This document shows positions 35,661-49,700 of a stretch of DNA of 64,000 nucleotides, piece by piece; within the stretch, counting starts at the first letter, position 1; every line of letters begins with the position of its first letter. Made by a program: the position numbers and the translations under genes. Source of the DNA: Beta vulgaris subsp. vulgaris. Lineage: Eukaryota; Streptophyta; Magnoliopsida; Caryophyllales; Amaranthaceae. A model generated the notes under the pieces. The model was given only the letters and a program-made list of their open reading frames with translations. It was not told the origin of the DNA and searched no databases. The DNA lies in assembly GCF_026745355.1 (NCBI RefSeq), contig NC_079208.1, positions 58,638,892-58,702,891 on the forward strand, given 5' to 3'.

Positions 35661-38600
35661 ATGTGGATTCCTAGCGACGACATCGTTTTGATCGAGAAAG
35701 GAAAAAAACCCGGTGACCCATGGGTTATTACCGTTAATTGCCCGGATAAAACTGGGCTTGGTTTGGATATTTGTCGCACCATTCTTGATTTTGGGCTTTA
35801 TATATCTAAAGGAGGTATTTTTATTTTTATTTTTATATATTTTTTTTCTGGAGGTAGTAATAATATAGTATATGAAGTTTAATATTTAGAGTGTTTTCAT
35901 TGGTCTAAATTTTATTTTCTGGAATTTTGTTATTTTTTTTATGGTTGTTCTTGATGTACTTTTTATGGAATTAATGTATGTAAGGAAGTTGATATTGAAT
36001 TTATTATTATTATTATTACGTTGTTGTTGTTGTTGATGTAATTTTACGTTGAAGCTTGATAAATTATGTTTTTATGATGAAAAAGTTGGTATTCTAGTTG
36101 AAGTGGAGTTGATTTTCGTAGTTAGATTGGTTTTAATTCTGCTTAAATGATTGAGTGTGATGAGATTTTATGATTTTTCTTCTTGTTCTTCATGAATTTT
36201 TTTTTTTGGTGAACATGTGTATTGAACTTATGATTTATTAGATACGTTTTGTCAATGTCAACTAAGTATTGTAAGTGAATTTGAGGTACACATTAATTTT
36301 TCCACAGTTTCGTAACGTGCATCTTTGACCATTAATATATTTAATTACGTATTAGTAAAAGTTATGAAAAATTAATGTTTTGGAAATAAGCATTCAAATG
36401 AATCCTCTAGGAGGTCAGATGACCAATTTATTTTGTATATTGCCATATTGGTGAGAATTTATGGTCAAAATTTTAGCTCTATGATTGCGATGTTCAAAAT
36501 GGGAACATTAAAATGGATCGAAGGGAGTAATATGGAAGTTGGTTAACACGTATCAGAACGACGAAATTTCCCTTATGGGTTAATATGTGGATGTCTGGTT
36601 GGATTTTGATTGTGTTGGCTACCCAACAATTTGGATAATAGCCTTTCCATATGTATACAGGTTAATTGGAAATAGCTTCTTTGTTATTATATGTTAATGC
36701 TATGTATATCTGACCCCTTTTATCCTGCCATGGCCGGGAGCCTTTTAACACTTTAGAGCCATTAGGATAAGGTTGTGGTTCAGTGGTTGTTGATATGCAA
36801 GTGGTCCAACTCTATCATTGCCTTTTATTCGTTATATTTGTACCTATTATTAAAAAGATATTATTCTGTTTCATATGTAGGAAGAATCATAAATGAGCTG
36901 ATGAAATAATTGTAGCAAAATGTAGTGTGTCTAATGGTTGCATATCTTTATCCTAAATCCTAGATGTTTCAACGGATGGAAAGTGGTGCTACATAGTGCT
37001 CTGGGTAGTTCCTCATTCTAGTACTCGTGCAGTTCGATGGGAAAACCTAAAAGAACGGCTAGTCTCAGTATGTCCGTCATGCTCCTTGTCGTATTATTAC
37101 GCTCCACCGCCACCATGCAAGTCCTCTCCCATCTACTTATTGAAGTTCTGTTGCCTTGATCGAAGAGGATTGTTATATGGTAATAACCGAGGTGATAGTT
37201 CCTTGTTTTACGGAAGATTTTTTTATTTCATTAACTGATGTGACTCTTGTATCTATTTCAGATGTTACCCACATCCTCTGTGAGCTTGAGCTCTCTATTG
37301 AGAGGGTAAAAGTGACAACAACTCCAGATGGCAGGGTCCTGGACCTCTTCTTTATCACCGACAACTTGTGAGTGTTCTTTTGGTTTTTATGGTTCATTTT
37401 TGCTATTTTTTGACAGTCAGATTAGAGCTCATGTTTGACATCCTTTGAGTCGAAAATCCGTGGAGCCAATTTATTGTTTGATAGGAGTATGTTCTTTCTT
37501 TGCTGTTAGTGATGTTTTTGTCAAAGCTTAATTGCATCACCTGTGAGTTACGGTACAAAAGTGGATTTCTGGACTTATCACCGTTATGGTATTCGTTTTA
37601 TGAAGAAAATGAAGATGTTGCCTGAGATTTTTATCTGCTAATATTTCTTCATGCTATACCTACAATTATAATAATGATCTAGATTTTACCAGAACAACAT
37701 TATTTATGACAATGAAAAGACCACAATAATTGCTCATTATGGATCCCGCCAATGGGCAGGTTACAAATTTCCAATTGCATGCAAATTACCTTGCTTCTAA
37801 TTAGTTTGAACCAGTATCCCATTGTTTACGCTGTTTCAGAAAGACTATATTGAAAACTCTATCTAGAATCGAGTAGTTATAACGTAACTTCTCGATAAAA
37901 GTAATAAAAAGGTATAGCAATATTTCCTTACCTTACAATGTCAATGCTTAAGGGCAAGAATTTGTGTGTAACTTTCTATGAACAACTTCCCACTGTGATC
38001 TTCAGCGTTTACAACTATACAAGCATTCTACTCCAAGTGCTCACATATCACATCATTATGTTTCTTAAAATCACATGATATACAATTTGACATACATGTA
38101 AACCATAAATAATAATTCCGAGCAACATAAAACCAAAAATAGTTCAATAGAACAAGATGCGAGACAATCTTTTCAAACATTGAAAGCCATAAAAAGAAAG
38201 TTAAATAGATCAGCCACTAGAACAAACACCTATGTATCTCGTAATTGTAAAAACAGCACATATACTGTCAATGTAAATAGCAACATAATGATAACTGTCA
38301 TTATGACATTCTATGTATGCATAGTATATGTATAAGGAATGTCTATTCCCGCTTCACTATAAACTGTATCCACCTCATTATAATCCCAAATCCAGCACTT
38401 GATTACTGTGAAGAGGAATGTGAATAGGTTATTATGGAGTAGGAATAGACAATTTCCATTTATACGCACTAATTGTTAAACTTATAATGATAAAAATTAT
38501 CTACTCTAATTCTTCAGTGTACATCTTTTCCCATATGACCCTACTTCATGGGGAAGAAGGTCTCATCAGGATTATTCTAGTTAATTTTTTCATAGTTTAA

Positions 38601-41359
38601 GTTGCTCTAGAAAATGCCAAATAAGTTGTGTTATTTTTAAAAATGATGGATAATACAACATTACCATAAATAATTTTCTTAAAATAAATTTAGTTGACAC
38701 ATGCAACCACGTACTAAATATCTCATAATACTAAAGGTGGTATCAAAATTAATACTTCCCTGTGTTCTTTTTGAATCATTACATATGGCTTGGACACACA
38801 TATTAACAATTTAACATAGTGAAAAAATTAGACATGTGGGAGACAAGAGGTCCTCAATACCATGTGAGAGGGAGAAATTACTTTAAAGGGGTATGCAGTG
38901 ATTTAAAATAAACTTCCATAAGTTGCAAATTTAATGATTAAAAACGAATGAAGGAAGTGGTAGTCCAAATACTACTAGCAATTAGCCAATAACATTAATA
39001 GCAGTAGTAAGACCCATAGTAATCACAATAACATCACTAAAAAGTAACAACGATTAAAGAGTGATTTTAGCACCAATCTAGGTTTAGGTGTGTTATCAGT
39101 TTCCATTAGTACTTTCCTTTCCTTGGATTCTGCATTCCCAGTCCGAATGAAAATAAAAGTATTTCTGCTAGTTTTCTCCATCTCTTTTGCGATCAATTTT
39201 TTTTTAGTATATGTTTTATGCGTATGTCAAAGATTTAGATATCTCCATTCTAGAAAAAAAAGATTTAAATATCTTGTTTGGTGCCCTGAACTTAAGCTGC
39301 AGTGCTTTGTGGAGGGCTGGACTTGTATTGTTTATTGTTGAGCATGATAGTACTGACTTCTGTCTGACAGTTATGCATGATTGTCGTTTATGTCATGTCA
39401 GGAAGCTTCTTCACACAAAGGAGAGACAAGAAGAAACCTATGAACAACTACGTCGTGTTTTAGGTGATTCTTGTATTAGTTGTGAACTGCAGTTAGCAGA
39501 TAAACACCACGAGGCTCGCCAAGGTACCTCATCCATCTCTCCTGCTGTTGCTGAAGAGCTCTTTGCATCTGAGTATTCGAAGAAGGAGTGTCATATGCAA
39601 GCACTTAGTGCAGATTTAACACAATTGAAGAAGGCTGTTGTCAATGTTGATAACTCATTGAGTCCCAGTCATACGCTGCTGCAGATACATTGTGTGGACC
39701 ACAAAGGTCTTCTTTATGATATCGTGAGAACACTGAAAGATCATGATGTTAAGGTATAAGTTTCCTATCTTTTATGTTGCAGACCTACTTTTTCCGGGTC
39801 AAATCTAATCAAGTGCTTGAATGATAGAGACTGCATTGTATAACACTGTCCTCCATTCCTCTTTTCCTGACATTTAAGCATCTTTGTTGATCTCAAGATT
39901 TGAGGAAAGATTGTTGGTTGTAATGTTTATTATATCAGTCACCTGATATTGTGATTTACTAAGCCTGGTTAAAGGGGAAGAGGTGTTTTAGGCTGTAATT
40001 GTTCCCGTGATGCCAATATGTGTGTATTTTTCAGATTACTCGTGATTCCTAGGTTGTTTCCTCCTTGTGAGAGAATAACCTCCTAGCTGGGGGGGGGGGA
40101 TTACAAGCCAACACCTATATGTGGTTTTCGAATGGTAATCTAGGGTAATGAGTATAATCTTTGGACTACTTTTTTTTCTCTTTGAGACCCGGGTCATTAT
40201 AAGTAGCGAGATGTGAATAGGCCTGTAGGTTATGGCTTGAATGCGTTTTGTTGTGCACTCTTTCGTCAGGAGTTCATGGTTTTGAAGGGTCCTAGTTTTG
40301 CATTTCCTTTTTTTCTCTCATTGCGAGTCACTAAATGTCAGTAAGGCTTTACCTCAAGCTGTAAGACATTGTTTCCTCCTAGGGTTTTGAGTTTCGATAG
40401 AGGCTTGAGATTACTGGCCAAGTTACTGTTCATCCAACATTACCATCTCATCCCTTTATAAAACATGAGCTGCCACCTCTGCAGCTCCGCCCCACCTTGA
40501 TGTTTGAGCTGCTATCAGCCTATCACACCCAAATATCCATCTGCCTAAATCACCTCCTGGCATCCTCAACATCATTGAAGACGCCTCATACCCTTGCGAG
40601 AGCCTCCCTTTTCCCAGCTCAATACCACGACTCCGCTCTTTCTACATTGCAAGAAATACTAATGTTGACCTCTTAACAAGCCTTAGATATATATAAAGAT
40701 AATTAGATTGGAAAGTACACATTTTCCTTGAAACATATCTCTCTTCTCTAGTGTTGGGTTGGCCTTTGGTGGGTTGATTATTCTCGGTGGGTCAACTTGA
40801 GTGCAAGGAATCTACAGGGCACTATGAGATCTCTGATCACTTATGTAAGAAGGGGTTAAAAGGGAATTAACTTGCTGCCACCTCAGTGACTGCCACCTCA
40901 TAGTTAATTATGATGGAGGGAATAGTTTCTGGAAATATCTCACAGTTAGTTAGTATTGGTTGCTTGAGTAAGAAGCTGTAAATAAAGGTATAAATAATAG
41001 CAGTAAGGGAAGAAGAGATTATGCTGAATATTGTAGAGAGAGAAGCACACATTGGAGAGACCTCACATATTGAATAGTAAGGGTTTATGTGGTAGATTTA
41101 CACTGAATTTATCAATACAGCTCTTAACCCCCCCTCAATCTGTTCATTTCTGGGTTAAGTTCTTGCTAGTTGCTAGTATTACTTGATTCCTAGCATTGAG
41201 CACCAAAGGCTCAGTTCACGACATGAGTGTGGAGACAGCGGTGAGGACAGATGAATGAGGAGGTATGGATAAGATAGACAGGGAGGCATTGCTGGTGCCG
41301 TAACTGGTGACAGAGATGGTGAGGGTAATGGTGTTTATTGTGAGGCTATTGATCATTTG

Positions 41360-41422
<63 letters not shown>

Positions 41423-41842
41423 TGGGTTCTAATGAGAACCCTCTTATGGTGAGAACCGTGAGAACCACTTAAAATGAGCAAAAACTTTCTAAAATGAGAA
41501 AAAAATAGCATAAACATAAAATGGGCGAACGTCTGGGACGTTCGCTCCATGGGGCAAACGTCTAGGCCAGACGTTCGCCCTATGGAGCGAACGTCCAGGC
41601 CAGACGTTCACCCCATGGGAGAGAGAAAGAGGAATGAGAAAAATGAAAAGAAATTGCACGACCCTATAGTATTAGGAGTCGAGGTGATCTAACTGTTGTG
41701 AGTTAGTTCATCTCATTAATCTAACGGTTGATAAGGTGGTTCTCACCATAAGGTAGTTCTCACCATAAGGGTGGTTCTCATATGAACCCAATTCTATATA
41801 TATATATATTATATATAATATATTATTATAATATTAATATAT

Positions 41843-41900
<58 letters not shown>

Positions 41901-43610
41901 CCTTCTCTCTGTTTTTCTTGGTGGTGGTTGGGGGGGTGGGGGGTGGGTTCCTTTAATTTTCTTCCCATTGAACCAAACGAACCCCTGGGGCTTTGAGTGT
42001 GATTGATATTGGTTCTGTCATTTATATACCAGGTAGTCACCTACAGGCTCTTGTCATTTTCCCATCTTGATCTTTAATCGACTCTCTGAAAGGTCCTATG
42101 AACGAGTTGTAATATTTAAATATGCTCTTTTTATAGTGTTCGTATCTGGAGTGGAGTTAGAGGCTGTTCAAAAGCTTTCAGAGTTGTGAATTCCATAAAT
42201 CTCTATTGAGACTTTTTGAGACTGCACCAATGTCACAAACTGGTTATTATCAATCAGTTTCTTCGTAGTAATTTTTTTCTTTGTTGGGTCATCTGGGGAC
42301 TATCTTGTGAAAAGGAGCAAATCAGACTGAGAATATTATTGGCTTGAACTTGCTGAACTGCAAATCACCCTCAGTAGTTTATAGTTTATAGCACTGGGAA
42401 TTGAGATATTTCATAGTTCATAGCTAGCCTTGCAGGATCCAATGGCTGCAATGCTATGCAGGATCCAGTTTAGGCAACTTTGTGCTGCTTGTAGCTCCTG
42501 GCTATAGTTTCTTGAATGCAAGTCAGGCACCAATGGATATAGGGCCTAACTGTGAAAGTTCATGTTTTGGTGATTTGTTTCTGTTTATTGGGGTGGTGGG
42601 TTTCTCTAGTCTACTAGATGGAGTTGCCACTTGTTTTTTCTACCCAAAAGAAAGGAGAAAGGAAATAAAAGTAGGTATAGCTACCTTGGCAATGGGCTGG
42701 CAGTAACATGGAAGACTGAGGGTGATCAATGTCCATTGAGTGATTGACCTTGGTTTACTAGGAAACCGCTGTTGTTTGCCTTTTGCTTTTAGCTGTTTTT
42801 CATGATTCTTAAGTACTTCACATCTCATGCACTCTCACTATAATCCAAATCAGATTTCATATGGCCGAATCTCGGCCGTTACCAAAGGACATCGAGACAT
42901 GGACCTATTTGTCCAGCACAAGGATGGAAAAAAGATTGTGGATTCTGAGCGAGAATACTTGTTATGCTCCTGTCTCAAGATAGAAATGCTTCACCCATTA
43001 CGTGTACTCATAGCAAATCGTGGACCTGACACTGAGCTATTGGTGGCTAATCCAGTTGAGTTATCAGGACGGGGAAGACCTCGAGTTTTCTATGATGTAA
43101 CTCTTGCTCTTAAGAAGCTTGGCATTTGCATATTCTCGGTAAGAATATAGTTCTGTTTTTTTTCCTTATTTTTCATAGTGTACTGCCAATTTAATACAAG
43201 TTTATTTGCTCTGTTACTCGGGCTTGGGTTCGTGTGTCTGACACTCCGGCTCAGGTATTTTTTTTGAAATATCCATTATTTTGTCCCAAAATGAATGTCT
43301 ATACCGATGTCGAAGTGTCGAGAACATAACATGAGTACTTGAGGTAAAATGAAAAGTCCAAGTAACAAAGATCTGCATTTATAATACAGCTCTTCAAGTG
43401 TCCAATAATAGTAAGAAGCAAAGTTGGCTTTATTAGTTGCTAACATGTTCTGCTTAATTGCAGGCTGAGATAGGCAGGTATTCTGCCTCAGACCGGGAAT
43501 GGGAAGTATATCGTTTTCTTTTAGACGAGAATTGTGAGTATCAGCTGTTGACAACAGATGCTAGAAATCAGATTGTAGACAAAGTCAGAAGAATGCTAAT
43601 GGGTTGGTAA
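35661..43610 (+). CDS. ACT domain-containing protein, ACR9/ACR10 type
   Basis: A plant protein with several ACT domains (small ligand-binding, usually amino-acid-sensing folds) and no catalytic domain; its role is thought to be regulatory. Six exons join in frame: 35661-35814, 36964-37179, 37262-37367, 39402-39753, 42854-43138 and 43464-43610, giving 419 aa, close to the roughly 410 aa I know for Arabidopsis ACR9/ACR10. The start MWIPSDDIVLIEKGK fits the family's M-IPSDDVV start. ACT 1 opens VITVNCPDKTGLGLDICRTI and ACT 2 LLKFCCLDRRGLLYDVTHIL (across an intron). ACT 3 opens LLQIHCVDHKGLLYDIVRTL, and a C-terminal copy has ELSGRGRPRVFYDVTLAL. The protein ends VRRMLMGW. All junctions are GT-AG. 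I cannot tell ACR9 from ACR10. Confidence 0.93.
38755..38957. mobile_element. Degenerate Stowaway-like MITE in ACR intron 3
   Basis: The left end cttccctgtgttc after TA, and the right end gaatgaaggaag, resemble Stowaway termini. The arms are poorly conserved and the right TA is not evident, so this is an old copy at best. Confidence 0.4.
41362..41418. repeat. (AT)n microsatellite, left of Micron-like element
   Basis: An uninterrupted AT run of about 57 bp in ACR intron 4. It directly abuts the inverted-repeat element at 41419. Confidence 0.95.
41419..41794. mobile_element. Micron-like MITE inserted in a TA microsatellite
   Basis: The left end gggttgggttctaatgagaa and the right end ttctcatatgaacccaattc are inverted repeats. 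An internal pair, ttatggtgagaacc and ggttctcaccataa, extends them. Both sides are flanked by long TA tracts, the target preference described for Micron elements in rice. The middle (41523-41620) carries GC-rich palindromic blocks (gcgaacgtc/gacgttcgc) in several copies. No coding capacity. Confidence 0.65.
41795..41893. repeat. TA-rich microsatellite, right of Micron-like element
   Basis: Interrupted, then perfect TA repeats. Together with the left tract it looks like one original microsatellite split by the insertion. Confidence 0.9.
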
Positions 43611-44270
43611 TCAGATTTTTGGTTTTCGACCCTTTTCAGCTGCAGGCTGTATTGTATCAGCTTCTTGAGTTGATTCTGATGTATAGTGTATTGTATTAGC
43701 TAAACGATCAATCTATTATCTTTCTGGAGTAGAGAAATAGAATCCACATTCAGCGCAAGCTGTCTCGTCGCTTGATTGTGCTACGTGTAGTTGGTAGTGT
43801 GTTATAGTTTGCTGATTATGCTGTGTTGCTTGGCCATTGATAGAGTTCAGAAGCTGTAAACATTCAAGAGTAAGGAAAGGGGAGGAATTTGATAGTCACA
43901 ATACCGGACAACTGAAAAAACTACTGCATTCCTGAGTGTTTTGGTCTGCTTTACTGAGAATGTTTTGACCCAAAAATAATCTCTAATACCAGTAAAAGTT
44001 TGACAAGATTGCCATTAGAGGTTCATTGGTAGAACCTCTTATCTGTATTAGAAGTTTTAATGGGAACTTATTAAATATGTTTGGATTCTCTTCATTGTAC
44101 TCACAAAGGTCTAACATTTAGGTTAATTTATGTATTTTAAAAGAAAATAACATTAATATAGATCGTGTAGAAATTTTAATTAATACAATTTGATGGATAA
44201 CAAATGACTCTGTAAATTAGTTTGTCACGCCCTAAAGATTTAACAAAACGCTTGTTATTTAAGAGTTATA
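43611..44270. other. ACR 3' UTR and flank
   Basis: The 3' UTR probably extends a few hundred bp beyond the stop at 43610. No other gene was seen before the Helitron-like start at 44271. Confidence 0.4.
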
Positions 44271-44519
44271 TCTATACTAATAATTGAAAGGTGTTTCTAA
44301 ACAAAAACATTGTGTCAAGTGGCATTATCCTTAGAGTGTCTACTTCATGTAAATCACATACAATAAAAAATTTGAAAGCGTGTGATATAAAATTTGATAC
44401 CATGACTTCAAGTTAGTATGTTAATGTCTCTAGACACGAAATTAAAGTAATGTTTAGTGTTATAATTTCAAAGTAAGATATTAATAAATAAAAACTATAA
44501 TCACCTGAGACATAACTCG
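44271..44519 (+). mobile_element. Helitron 5'-end fragment abutting the satellite array
   Basis: The fragment starts tctatactaataattgaaag and follows the same path as the fragments at 34878 and 35052. Shared sequence includes cttcatgtaaatcacata (ctccatgtaatgcaca there), gtttagtgttataattt and gagacataactcg. At about 44520 the text changes from acataactcgg into the first array monomer, tcgtgggatgcctcg, without any spacer. Confidence 0.55.
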
Positions 44520-46426
44520 GTCGTGGGATGCCTCGTGGGGGTATGGGATTGTATATTAATAACTTTCACGAATTTGAACAGGCATAAGAACAACTTTTAC
44601 GACCGTTTCGGGGCCATTCTGTGGCTGCACCACAAAATCATAATTGGGTGGTTTGATGGCATTTTGGGGCAATTCAAATGGTGTGAAACATCTGGGATGC
44701 ATTATTAAGTCGTGCTGCACCCCATAGGAAGGTTTTCGGCGAAAAATCTGACCGGGCACAGAGGAGGTCCGAAACGGTCAAAATTGAAGACTAATTCACG
44801 ATTTTAGACATCCCCGGGACCCGTGCACCGAATGTCGTGGAATGCCTCGAGGGGAAATGAGATGGTATATTAAGGACTTCCACGACTTTAAGCGGGCATA
44901 AGAACAACTTTTACGACTTTTTCGGAGTCATTCCGTGTGGCTGCACCACAAAATAAATGAGTGGTTTGGTGGCATTCAGAGCCAATTCAAATGGTGCGAA
45001 CCATCTAAAATGCATTATAAGTCGTGCCACATCCCATAGGAAGGTTTTCGACCAAAAATCTGCCGGGCCCAGAGGAGCCCTGAAACGGTCAAAATTGAAG
45101 GCTATAAGTCACGGTTTTAAACGTCATCGGGACCTGTGCACCAAATGTCGTGGGATGCCTCGAGAAGACATGGGATGGTATATTAAGGACTCCCACGACT
45201 TTGAAAGGGCATAAAAATAACTTTTACGACTGTTTCGGGGTTATTCCGTGGCTCCGCAACAAAATAATGAATTGGTCATTTGGGTGCATTCTGGGGAAAT
45301 TCAGGTGGTGCGAAACATCCGAGATGCATTATAAGTCGTGTCGCATCCCATACGAAGGTTTCGACGAAAAATATGACCGGGCTCGGACGAGCCCTAAAAC
45401 GGTCAAAATTGAAGGCTATACGTCACGATTTTAGACGTACCGGCACCCCTGCATCAAATACCGTGGGATGTCTTGAGGGGACATGGGATGGTATGTTAAG
45501 GACATCCACGACTTTGAACGGGCATAAGAAGTACTTTTACGACCGTTTCAGGGCCATTCCATGGTTGCACCACAAAATCATAAATGGGTGGTTTTGTGGC
45601 ATTCTGGGGCAATTCATATAGTGCGAAGAAACCGGGATGCATTATAAGTCGTGCCGCAATCATAGGAACGTTTTTTGTGAAAAATATGACCGGGCCCGAA
45701 GGAGTCCTAAAACGGTCAAAAGTAAAGGTTATAAGTCACAGTTTTAAACGTCCTTGAGACCAGTGCACTGAATGTCATGGGATGCCTCGAGGGGACATGA
45801 GATGGTATATTAATGACTTCCACGACTTTTAACAGGCATAAGAACAACTTTTACGACCATTTCGGAGTTTTTCCGTGGCTGAACGACAATATAATAAATT
45901 GGTCGTTTGGTGAATTTCTGGGGCAACCCAGATGGTACGAAACACCTGTGAGGCAGTGATGCATTATAGGTCGTTCCGGACCCCATAGATGGTTTTCGAC
46001 GAAAAATATGACCGGGCCCAGAGGATCCCCAACACGGTCAAAATTGAACGACAATATAAATCACGGTTTTAAACGTCCACAGGATCCGTGCACCGAGTGT
46101 CGTGGTATGCCTTGATGGGACATGGGATGATATATTAAGGTCTCCCACGACTTTGAACGGGCATAAGAACAGCTTTTACGACCGTTTCGGGGGCGTTCCT
46201 TGACTGCACCACAAAATCATAAATGGGTGCTCTGATGGCCTTCTGGGGCAATTTAGATGGTGCAAACCACCCGAGATGCATTAAAAGTCGCGCCGCACCC
46301 CATATGAAGGTTCTCAGCGAAAAATATGACCGGGCCCGGAGGAGCCCCAAAACGGTCAAAATTGAAGGCTAAGTCACAGTTTTATACATCCCCGGGACCC
46401 GTGCACCGAATGTCATGGGATGCCTC

Positions 46427-46770
46427 GAAGGGACATGGGATAGTATATTAAGGAATAAGGACTCCCACGATTTCGAACGGACATAAGAACAACTTTTACG
46501 ACGGTTTCGGGGGCATTCTGTGGCTGTACTACAAAATAAAAAATGGGTGGTTTGATGGCATTTTGGGGAAATTCTGATAGTGTGAAGCACCCGAGATGCC
46601 TCGAAGGGACATGGGATAGTATATTAAGGACTCCCACGATTTCGAACGGACATAAGAACAACGTTTACGACGGTTTCGGGGGCATTCTGTGGCTGTACTA
46701 CAAAATCAAAAATGGGTGGTTTGATGGCATTTTGGGGCAATTCTGATAGTGTGAAGCACCCGAGATGCAT
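46427..46770. repeat. Sub-monomer duplication within the array
   Basis: Segment 46427-46599 is followed by a nearly identical copy at 46600-46770. Both contain gatagtatattaagga, cgatttcgaacggacata, tgtggctgtactacaaaat and attctgatagtgtgaag. This lengthens the local monomer spacing to about 490 bp. The near identity shows it is more recent than most of the array. Confidence 0.85.
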
Positions 46771-49700
46771 TATAAGTCGCGCCGCACCCCATAAGAAGGT
46801 TTTTGGCGAAAAATATGAACGGGGCCCGGAGAAGCCCAAAACGGTCAAAATTGAAGGTTATGAGTCACAGTTTCAGACGTCCACGGGAACCGTGCACCGA
46901 ATGTCGTGGTATGACTCAAAGAGACATGGGATAGTATGTTAAGGACTCCCACGACTTTGAACGTACATAAGAACAACTTTTACGACCGTTTCGGGGTTAT
47001 TCTGTGGCTACTCGACAAAATAATAAATTAGTAGTTTGGTGGCTTTTTCAGGCAATTCAGATTGTGCAAAACATCCAGAATGCACTAAAAATCGTGTCGC
47101 ACCCCATAGGAAGGTTTTCGGCCAAAAATATGACAGGGCCCACGGGAGCCCTTATACGGTCAAAATTGAAGTCTATAAGTTACAATTCTACACGTCCCCG
47201 TGACTCGTGCACCGACTGTCGTGGGATTCCTCGAGGGACATGGGATGGTATATGAAGGACTCCCAAGACTTTGAACGAACAAAAGAACAACTTTTACGAC
47301 CGTTTCGAAATTATTCTTTTTGCGGCACGACAAAATAATAAATTGGTCGTTTGGTGCATTCTAGGGTAATTCAGATGGTGCAAAGCATCCGAGATGCATT
47401 ATAAGTGGTGTCGCAGCCCATTGGAAGGTTTACGGCGAAAAATATGACTGGGTCCGGAGGAGCCCCAAATGGGTCAAAATTGAAGGTTATAAGTCACGGT
47501 TTTAGACGTCTCCGTGACCCGTGCACCGAATGTCGAGGGATGCCTCGAGGGCACATGGGATGGTATGTTAAGGACTCGCACCACTTTGAACAGGCAAAAA
47601 CCCAACTCTCACGACCGTTTCAGAGTTATTCCTTGGGTGCACGATAAAATAATAAATTGGTCATTTAGTCGCATTCTGGGACAATTCAGATGGTGCGAAT
47701 CATTTGAGATGCATTATAAGTCGTATCGCACCCTATAGGAAGGTTTTTTTCGAGAAATATCACCGGGCCCGTAGGAGCTCTAACACGGTCAAAATTGAAG
47801 GCTATTAGTCAAGGTTTTAGACGTCCACGAGATCCGTGCACCGAATGTCGTGGTATGGATTGAGGGGACATAGGATGGTATATTAAGGTCTTTCACGACT
47901 TTGAACGGACATAAGAACAAATTTTACGCGGGGGCATTCTGTGGGTGTACAACAAAATCATAAATGGGTGGTTTGATGGCATTCTGGGGCAATTCAGATA
48001 GTGCGAACCATCGAGATGCATTATAAGTCGCGCCGCACCCCGTAGGAAGGTTTTTGGCGAAAAATATGACTGGGCCCGGAGGAGTCCCAAAACGGTCAAA
48101 ATTGAAGGTTATAAGTCACGGTTTTATATATCCCTGAGACCCCTGCACCGAATGTCGTGGGATGTCTCGAGGGGACATGAGATAGTATATCAAGGACTCC
48201 CACGACTTTGAACGTACAAAAGAACGACTTTTACGACCGTTTCGGAGGCATTCCGTGGCTGCACAACAAAATTATAAATTGTTGGTTTGATGGCATTCTG
48301 GGGCAATTCAGATGGTGCAAACCAACCGAGATGCATTATAAGTCGTGCTGCACCCCATAGGAAGGTTTTTGGCGAAAAATATGATCGGGCCCACCCAAAA
48401 CGATCAAAATTGAAGGCTATAAGTCACGATTTTAAATGTCCACGGAACCCGTGCACCGAATGTCGTGGGATGCCTCGAGGGGACATGGGATAGTATATAT
48501 TAAAGACTCCCACGACTTTGAACGTATATAAGGAACAACTTTTACGACCGTTTTGGGGGCATTATGTGGATGTACCACAAAATCATAAATTGGTGGTTTG
48601 ATGGCATTCTGGGGCAATTCAGATGGTGTAAACCACCCGAGATGCATTATAAATCGCGTTGCACCCCATAGGAAGGTTTTTGGCGAAAAATGTGACCGGG
48701 TCCTGAAGTGCCCCAAAATGGTCAAAATTGAAGGCTATAAGTCATGGTTTTAGACGTCCACGGGGTCCGTGCACCGAATGTCGTGGGATGACTCGAATTG
48801 ACATGGGATTGTATATTAGGGACACCCACGACTTTGAACGTATATAAGAACAACTTTTACGACCGTTTCGGGGTTATTTTATGGCTCCACGACAAAATAA
48901 TAAATTAGTAGTTTGGTGGCATTTTCAGGCAATTCTGATTATGCAAAGCATCTAGGTGGCATTATAAATCGTGTTGCACCCCATAAGAAGGTTTTCGGCC
49001 AAAAATATGACCGGGCCTATAGGAGCCCTAACACGGTCGAAATTGAAGTCTATAAGTCACGATTTTAGACGTCGTCATAACTTGTGCACCGAATGCCGTG
49101 GGATGCCTCAAGGGAAAATGAGATGGTATATTAAGGACTTTCGAGACATTGAACGGACAAAAGAACAACTTTTACGACCGTTTCGAAATTATTCCTTGGC
49201 TACACTACAAAATTATAAATTGGTCGTTTAGTGGCATTCTAAAGCAATTTAGATGGTGCAAACCATCCGGGAAACATTATAAATCGTGTTGCACCCCATT
49301 GGAAGGTTTTCGGCAAAAAATATGATCGGGGCCGGAAGAGCCTCAAAATGGTCAAAATTGAAGGTTATAAGTCACGGTTTTAGACGTCTCCGGGACTCGT
49401 TCACCGAATGTCGTGGGATGCCTCGAGGGGATATAGCATGGTATATTAAGGACTCGCACGACTTTCAACGGGTAAAATACCAACTTTTACGATCGTTTCA
49501 GAGTTATTACTTGGGTGCACGATAAAATAATAAATTGGTTATTTAGTGGCATTCTGGGCAATTCAGATGGTGCGAATCATCCAGGATGCATTATAAGTCG
49601 TATCGCACCCTATAGGAAGGTTTTCATCGAAAAATATCACCGGGCCCGCAGGAGCCCTAACACGATCAAAATTGAAGGCCATAAGTCGCGGTTTTAGACG

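Noticed and set aside
39211..39759. 182-aa frame beginning at 39211 as a separate gene
   Set aside because: Only 39402-39753 is conserved. It is exon 4 of the ACR gene, and the upstream part is intron read in frame.
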